Shown in pieces: positions 59,714 through 64,000 of a stretch of 64,000 bases of DNA (position 1 is the first letter of the stretch; each line of letters begins with the position of its first letter). The position numbers and the translations under genes are program-made. The notes under the pieces were generated by a model, which saw only the letters and a program-made list of their open reading frames with translations, did not search any database and was not told the origin of the DNA. The DNA comes from Bacteroidota bacterium (GTDB taxonomy: Bacteria > Bacteroidota > Bacteroidia > Chitinophagales > Chitinophagaceae), in contig JAUZNZ010000001.1 of the NCBI GenBank assembly GCA_030706735.1, positions 62,001 through 126,000 of the forward strand, in the 5' to 3' direction.

Positions 59714-59731
59714 TTTCAATAAATATTGAAA
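59714..59731. promoter_or_regulatory. Second copy of operator palindrome upstream of 59770 operon
   Basis: TTTCAATAAATATTGAAA followed by GTTCAAAAA, matching the first copy's flank. Confidence 0.7.
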
Positions 59732-59769
59732 GTTCAAAAACATTAAGTAACCTTCTAAATTTCCCCTTT

Positions 59770-60177
59770 ATGTCTTACATCCTCATTACCTACAGTTGCT
59801 ACCTGGTCATTACCGTCATACTGACGATCTGGGTTGCCCGCACCCTCTTCCGGAACGGCAAAATATTCCTCGTGGACATCTTCCACGGAAATACAGCGCT
59901 GGCACAAGCAGTAAACAACCTGCTGCTTGTCGGCTTTTACCTGGTCAATATCGGGTATGCCGTCTACACTCTGAGCATTACCCGTGTCATAACCAACACG
60001 ACGGAACTGGTGGAAATCCTCAGCCTGAAGGTCGGTGCCATCATCCTGATCCTCGGAGGCATGCATTTCTTCAATATGCTCTTGTTCTTCAAACTTCGCA
60101 GACGAGCTCTGCAGGAAAAACGATTGCGGACCACGCACTTTACCGCGCCGGTCGACACGGAAGCAGGAACGAAATAA
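59770..60177 (+). CDS. Small integral membrane protein, 135 aa
   Basis: Three or so predicted TM segments; first gene after operator. Confidence 0.8.
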   Translation: MSYILITYSCYLVITVILTIWVARTLFRNGKIFLVDIFHGNTALAQAVNNLLLVGFYLVNIGYAVYTLSITRVITNTTELVEILSLKVGAIILILGGMHFFNMLLFFKLRRRALQEKRLRTTHFTAPVDTEAGTK

Positions 60178-60195
60178 ACAGTCTAAATCAGGAAC

Positions 60196-61182
60196 ATGGA
60201 AAACAAGAAGATCATTATCGCAGGCGGTACCGGCTTCATCGGGCAGGCGCTGGCCGCATTTTTCGGCAGGACCAACCGCGTGATCATTCTTAGCCGCCAG
60301 ATGCCGGACGGGCAGAATAACCGGTATGGCAAAAGGCTGATCATGGCTTCCGACGGATTTGCGATCGGCTACCGACAATGGGACGCGTTGCGGCTCGAAA
60401 AAACATGGACCTCCGAACTCGAAGGAGCCGACCTGGTGATCAACCTGGCAGGGAAGAGCGTAAATTGCCGGTACAACGCAAAAAATAAGAAGGAGATCCT
60501 GGACAGCCGCATCGACGCAACGCGGGCGGTAGGTCAGGCCATCCGGGAAGCGACCGTGCCCCCTAAAGTGTGGATCAATGCCGCATCGGCTACAATATAC
60601 AGGCACGCCGAAGACCGGCCTCAGGACGAATACAACGGCGAATTCCAACAGGATTTTTCCGTGCAGGTCTGTAAGCTATGGGAAAAGACCTTTGAAGAGC
60701 AGCGGACCCCGTTCACCAGGCGGATCGTTTTGCGTATGGCTATAACCCTTGGCCGAGGCGGCGTCATGACGCCGCTGCTCACACTGCTCAAATTCGGTCT
60801 CGGGGGCAAACAGGGGAACGGCAAGCAGATGTTCAGCTGGATACATATCGCGGATCTTTGCCGGGCTGTTGAATGGCTGGCGGACAACCGGGATGCTGAA
60901 GGCATCTATAATGTTTGTTCCCCCTTTCCACTGTCGAACCGTACCTTATTGGCGACCCTGCGCAAAGTAACGGGACACCGCATGGGTTTACCTGCGCCCG
61001 GCTGGCTGTTAAAGATCGGGGCGGCGCTGATCGGGACGGAAACGGAATTGATCCTCAAGAGCCGGTGGGTGCTCCCTTCCCGCTTGCTAAAGGAAGGGTT
61101 CGATTTTCATTATGCCGGAATGGACGTTGCACTGAGGGAGATCGTCGGCCAGATGCCCCGCAAGAAATACCATTTGTTCTAA
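60196..61182 (+). CDS. TIGR01777-family epimerase/oxidoreductase (copy 2)
   Basis: KIIIAGGTGFIGQALAAFF; INLAGKSVNCRYNAKNKKEILDSRI. Confidence 0.9.
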   Translation: MENKKIIIAGGTGFIGQALAAFFGRTNRVIILSRQMPDGQNNRYGKRLIMASDGFAIGYRQWDALRLEKTWTSELEGADLVINLAGKSVNCRYNAKNKKEILDSRIDATRAVGQAIREATVPPKVWINAASATIYRHAEDRPQDEYNGEFQQDFSVQVCKLWEKTFEEQRTPFTRRIVLRMAITLGRGGVMTPLLTLLKFGLGGKQGNGKQMFSWIHIADLCRAVEWLADNRDAEGIYNVCSPFPLSNRTLLATLRKVTGHRMGLPAPGWLLKIGAALIGTETELILKSRWVLPSRLLKEGFDFHYAGMDVALREIVGQMPRKKYHLF

Positions 61183-61197
61183 CCTAAAATTGGTCTG

Positions 61198-61689
61198 ATG
61201 AGATCCACATTGCGATGGCTGCTAGTCCTGGGAATACCGGTAACCTATATGCTGGTCCTGAGGTTGGTGTTTGACCTGGATATCTTCAGGAATTTTGCCG
61301 CCGTGATGTCCCTTACGTTCCTATTTTCCCTGCCTTTCGGCTCAGGGTACCTGATCATTGCTCTATCCTCCATCGAAAACGTGAGGAGCCGCAGCTATCG
61401 TATCTTAATGCCCTGGATACCCATATTGATCCTGTTGATGATCACGATGGCGTTTGCGATCGAAGGATGGGCGTGCTGGTTGATGATCCTTCCCGGCTTT
61501 CTCGTGCTGGACGGGTCGTATGAACTGGAACGATTACACGATGGGCTCTACCGTCTTCATTTGTGCAGCCATTTCACGCTAAGGACCGATTTCAACTTTT
61601 ATGCGGGCTGGTGGGCCGGATGGATCATGAAAGATATTCAAAACAATATTTTACACGTCATCCAAACCAGATGCACCCCCCAATTGTAA
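61198..61689 (+). CDS. Membrane protein, 163 aa
   Basis: Multi-TM ORF 15 nt after 61182. Confidence 0.75.
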   Translation: MRSTLRWLLVLGIPVTYMLVLRLVFDLDIFRNFAAVMSLTFLFSLPFGSGYLIIALSSIENVRSRSYRILMPWIPILILLMITMAFAIEGWACWLMILPGFLVLDGSYELERLHDGLYRLHLCSHFTLRTDFNFYAGWWAGWIMKDIQNNILHVIQTRCTPQL

Positions 61690-61698
61690 TATCTTCGC

Positions 61699-62073
61699 AT
61701 GATGACGGATCCTTCAAAAAGAATACTGGTGCTTGGTGCGTCGGGCAACCGGGAACGATACAGTTATCTGGCAGTTAATCGCCTGCGTGAGAAGGGGTAC
61801 CCCGTTACCGCCATCGGAAAGCGAAAGGCCAAGGTGGCCGATATCGAAGTGGAGACCGCGCGCATGGACCGGCAGGATATCGATACCGTGACCCTTTATC
61901 TCAATCCTGTGAACCAGAAAGAATACTATGACTATATCCTTTCTTTGCATCCCCGCCGTCTCATTTTCAATCCCGGCGCGGAAAATCCGGAGCTGGCGAA
62001 CCTGGCGCGCGACAAAGGCATTGAGCCGGTCGAGGCCTGCACCCTGGTCCTGCTGAGCACCGGACAATTCTGA
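61699..62073 (+). CDS. CoA-binding domain protein
   Basis: KRILVLGASGNRERYSYLAVNRLREKGYPVTAIG; FNPGAENPEL. Confidence 0.85.
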   Translation: MMTDPSKRILVLGASGNRERYSYLAVNRLREKGYPVTAIGKRKAKVADIEVETARMDRQDIDTVTLYLNPVNQKEYYDYILSLHPRRLIFNPGAENPELANLARDKGIEPVEACTLVLLSTGQF

Positions 62074-62151
62074 CCCGCCATGCCGACCGGATGAAGGCGG
62101 CCAATTTTGCCATTAGGTTGTTTTTCGTTAAATTCGAAAAATCCTTTTACT

Positions 62152-62625
62152 ATGTTATGGCGAAAATTTAATGGCGACCCGATTGAATTGCCGATTGTTG
62201 AAGCCGTTGAAAACGCGATCAGGCGCGAAACCGAAAAGGGCTACCACCTGAAAGTCTGCATCGGCACCGATTCCCAGGTCAAAGGTCTTGAAACCGAATT
62301 TGCCACCGTTATCGTTTTTTTAAGGGAAGGACATGGCGGCTTTATGTTCATCCACAATGAGAAAACAAAGCACCAGTACAGCATCAAGGAGCGGATGCTG
62401 GTTGAAGTGGCAAAGAGCATCGAGATCGCATACGAGCTATGCAACCTGTTCAGCAAGTATGATGTGGACATGGAGGTGCATGCGGACATCAATACCAATC
62501 CTCATTTCAAGAGCAACGACGCACTGAAAGAGGCAATGGGTTATATCCTGGGAATGGGCTTCGCATTCAAGGCCAAACCGGAAGCCTTCGCAAGCAGCAG
62601 CTGTGCGAATAAGGTAGTGAATTAA
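62152..62625 (+). CDS. DUF458 RNase H-like (YkuK-type) protein
   Basis: VCIGTDSQVKGLETEFATVIVF; VHADINTNPHFKSND. Confidence 0.8.
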   Translation: MLWRKFNGDPIELPIVEAVENAIRRETEKGYHLKVCIGTDSQVKGLETEFATVIVFLREGHGGFMFIHNEKTKHQYSIKERMLVEVAKSIEIAYELCNLFSKYDVDMEVHADINTNPHFKSNDALKEAMGYILGMGFAFKAKPEAFASSSCANKVVN

Positions 62626-62685
62626 CCGCCTAAGGGTCCGAAAGGTTTAGGGACCCGGGCAATCGGAGCCGTGGCTGACCACGGC

Positions 62686-63300
62686 TCAGGACTTCTTCTC
62701 CTCTTCAAATTCCACATTCATCTCCTGAATAAGTGCAAGGATCTTGTCCCGCCCTGTGCGCTTTACCGCACTGGTCACAAAATGCTGCGGCAGGAATTGC
62801 CAGGTTTCCCGCATCTTCGCCAGAAAAGCGCTCACGTTCTGATTTACGGTTCGCTGGTTCTCTTTATCGGATTTCGTAAAGACAAGGCAGAAGGGTATCT
62901 TCCATTTGCCCAGGCGGTCCACAAATTCGAGGTCGATCTTTTGAGGCGAGTGGCGGCTATCGATCAGCAGGAATACATTGACGAGGTTTTCGCGCTCTCG
63001 CAAGTAGTCGCCTATCATCTTCTCCATCTTTTTTCGTTCGGTCAGGGAAACCTTTGCAAAACCGTAACCCGGCAGATCAACAAGGTACCATGCCTCGTTG
63101 ATCAGGAAATGATTGATCAGCCGGGTCTTGCCGGGTGTTTCCGAGGTTTTGGCCAGTCTGGTACTGTTAACCAGCAGGTTGATCAGGGATGATTTACCCA
63201 CGTTGCTTCGACCAATAAACGCATATTCCGGTTTGTCGGGCGCAGGACACTGATGATGGTCCGGGCTGCTAATGATATATGCGGAAGAATGGATGTTCAT
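62686..63300 (-). CDS. Ribosome biogenesis GTPase EngB/YsxC
   Basis: AFIGRSNVGKSSLINLL; ETPGKTRLINHF; DLPGYGFAKV; FTKSDK. Confidence 0.95.
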   Translation of the reverse strand: MNIHSSAYIISSPDHHQCPAPDKPEYAFIGRSNVGKSSLINLLVNSTRLAKTSETPGKTRLINHFLINEAWYLVDLPGYGFAKVSLTERKKMEKMIGDYLRERENLVNVFLLIDSRHSPQKIDLEFVDRLGKWKIPFCLVFTKSDKENQRTVNQNVSAFLAKMRETWQFLPQHFVTSAVKRTGRDKILALIQEMNVEFEEEKKS

Positions 63301-63393
63301 GTCGATAATGCGCGGATCGCGCGACGGCTGCGAATTTACGCGTTATCCTTCTAAACCGCCGGCATATCTGATATAGGCGTAACTTTGCCGCCC

Positions 63394-64000
63394 ATGACAG
63401 AATACCCGCACGATACGATCGTTCCTTTTTCGGATTCGGACAAAGGGAAGAAGGAGCAGGTCGCCGACATGTTCAACAAGATCGCATTCAGGTATGATCT
63501 GGTGAATAGCGCCCTGTCCGGGGGTATCGACCGGTATTGGCGAAGGAAGGCCATCCGCCAGCTGGCCCGGGCAACTCCGCATAATATCCTCGACGTGGCG
63601 ACAGGGACCGCGGAGATGGCAATCCTGACGGTAAGAACCCTGTCCCAACCGTCCAAGGCCTCCGGGGGGGGCGTTCTCCACACCAGAACTGGCCCGTGGG
63701 CCCAAATCACGGGAGTGGATATTTCAGAGGGAATGCTTGAGATCGGCAGGCAAAAGGTCGCCAGGCTCAATTTGGACAAGCAGATCACCCTGCAAACCGG
63801 GGATAGCGAGGCACTCCCCTTTCCGGATAATCAATTCGACGCGATCACGGTCGCCTTCGGTGTCCGTAACTTCGGGAACCTGGAGAAAGGGCTGACCGAA
63901 ATGTTGCGGGTGTTGCGGCCCGGCGGACGACTTGTGGTGCTCGAATTTTCAAGGCCGGCCTCGCCGGCTTTCAGACTACTTTATGAAGGCTATATGCGGC
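63394..64000 (+). CDS. Ubiquinone/menaquinone biosynthesis methyltransferase (UbiE/MenG), truncated by window edge
   Basis: Reads open from ATG 63394: VADMFNKIAFRYDLVNSALSGGIDRYWRRKAI...ILDVATGTAEMA...ITGVDISEGMLEIGRQK...FGVRNFGNLEKGLTEMLRVLRPGG. Confidence 0.93.
   Translation, partial: MTEYPHDTIVPFSDSDKGKKEQVADMFNKIAFRYDLVNSALSGGIDRYWRRKAIRQLARATPHNILDVATGTAEMAILTVRTLSQPSKASGGGVLHTRTGPWAQITGVDISEGMLEIGRQKVARLNLDKQITLQTGDSEALPFPDNQFDAITVAFGVRNFGNLEKGLTEMLRVLRPGGRLVVLEFSRPASPAFRLLYEGYMR

Noticed and set aside
62666-62687. GAGCCGTGG-CTGA-CCACGGCTC hairpin at the engB stop
   Set aside because: Good stem but no U-run on either strand and it overlaps the stop codon; ordinary end-of-convergent-genes hairpin, not listed as a terminator.

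Overview
The window is a gene-dense, apparently chromosomal segment of a Bacteroidetes genome. I judge it Chitinophagaceae-like from the dcw gene order, TAnnTTTG promoter boxes, STN-domain and LytTR-type genes, and protein families. About 60 CDSs are well supported. They include an ABC transporter; a beta-propeller/GAF/LytS-type sensor kinase with a LytTR regulator; a complete reverse-strand dcw cluster from mraZ to ftsZ; queA; atpD-atpC; dnaX; a fused GH18/NodB/GT2 protein; and a pyruvate dehydrogenase E2. No tRNA, rRNA, IS element or CRISPR array was recognised. Five places look least ordinary. (1) At 44.7-51.4 kb is a DNA-damage-tolerance island: dnaE-like polymerase and dinB tightly coupled, flanked by two paralogous ~93-aa Cro/C1-like small proteins, with related palindromic operators, phased T-tracts, an unknown 165-aa protein and an SRAP/HMCES protein. 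(2) At 51.44-51.92 kb is an ORF-free, hairpin-rich interval with a minus-strand promoter-like box and a clear minus-strand terminator, a candidate structured ncRNA. (3) At 53.65-59.05 kb is a UbiA / type III PKS / methyltransferase / FAD-oxidoreductase / outer-membrane protein biosynthetic cluster. (4) At 59.1-61.7 kb is a GbsR/MarR regulator and small operon, both preceded by near-identical 18-bp palindromes over the predicted -33 element. (5) At 35.4-35.83 kb is a non-coding interval with a degenerate ~22-bp repeat array, a 20-bp tandem repeat and a strong terminator. All calls come from reading the sequence and translations; no searches were run.
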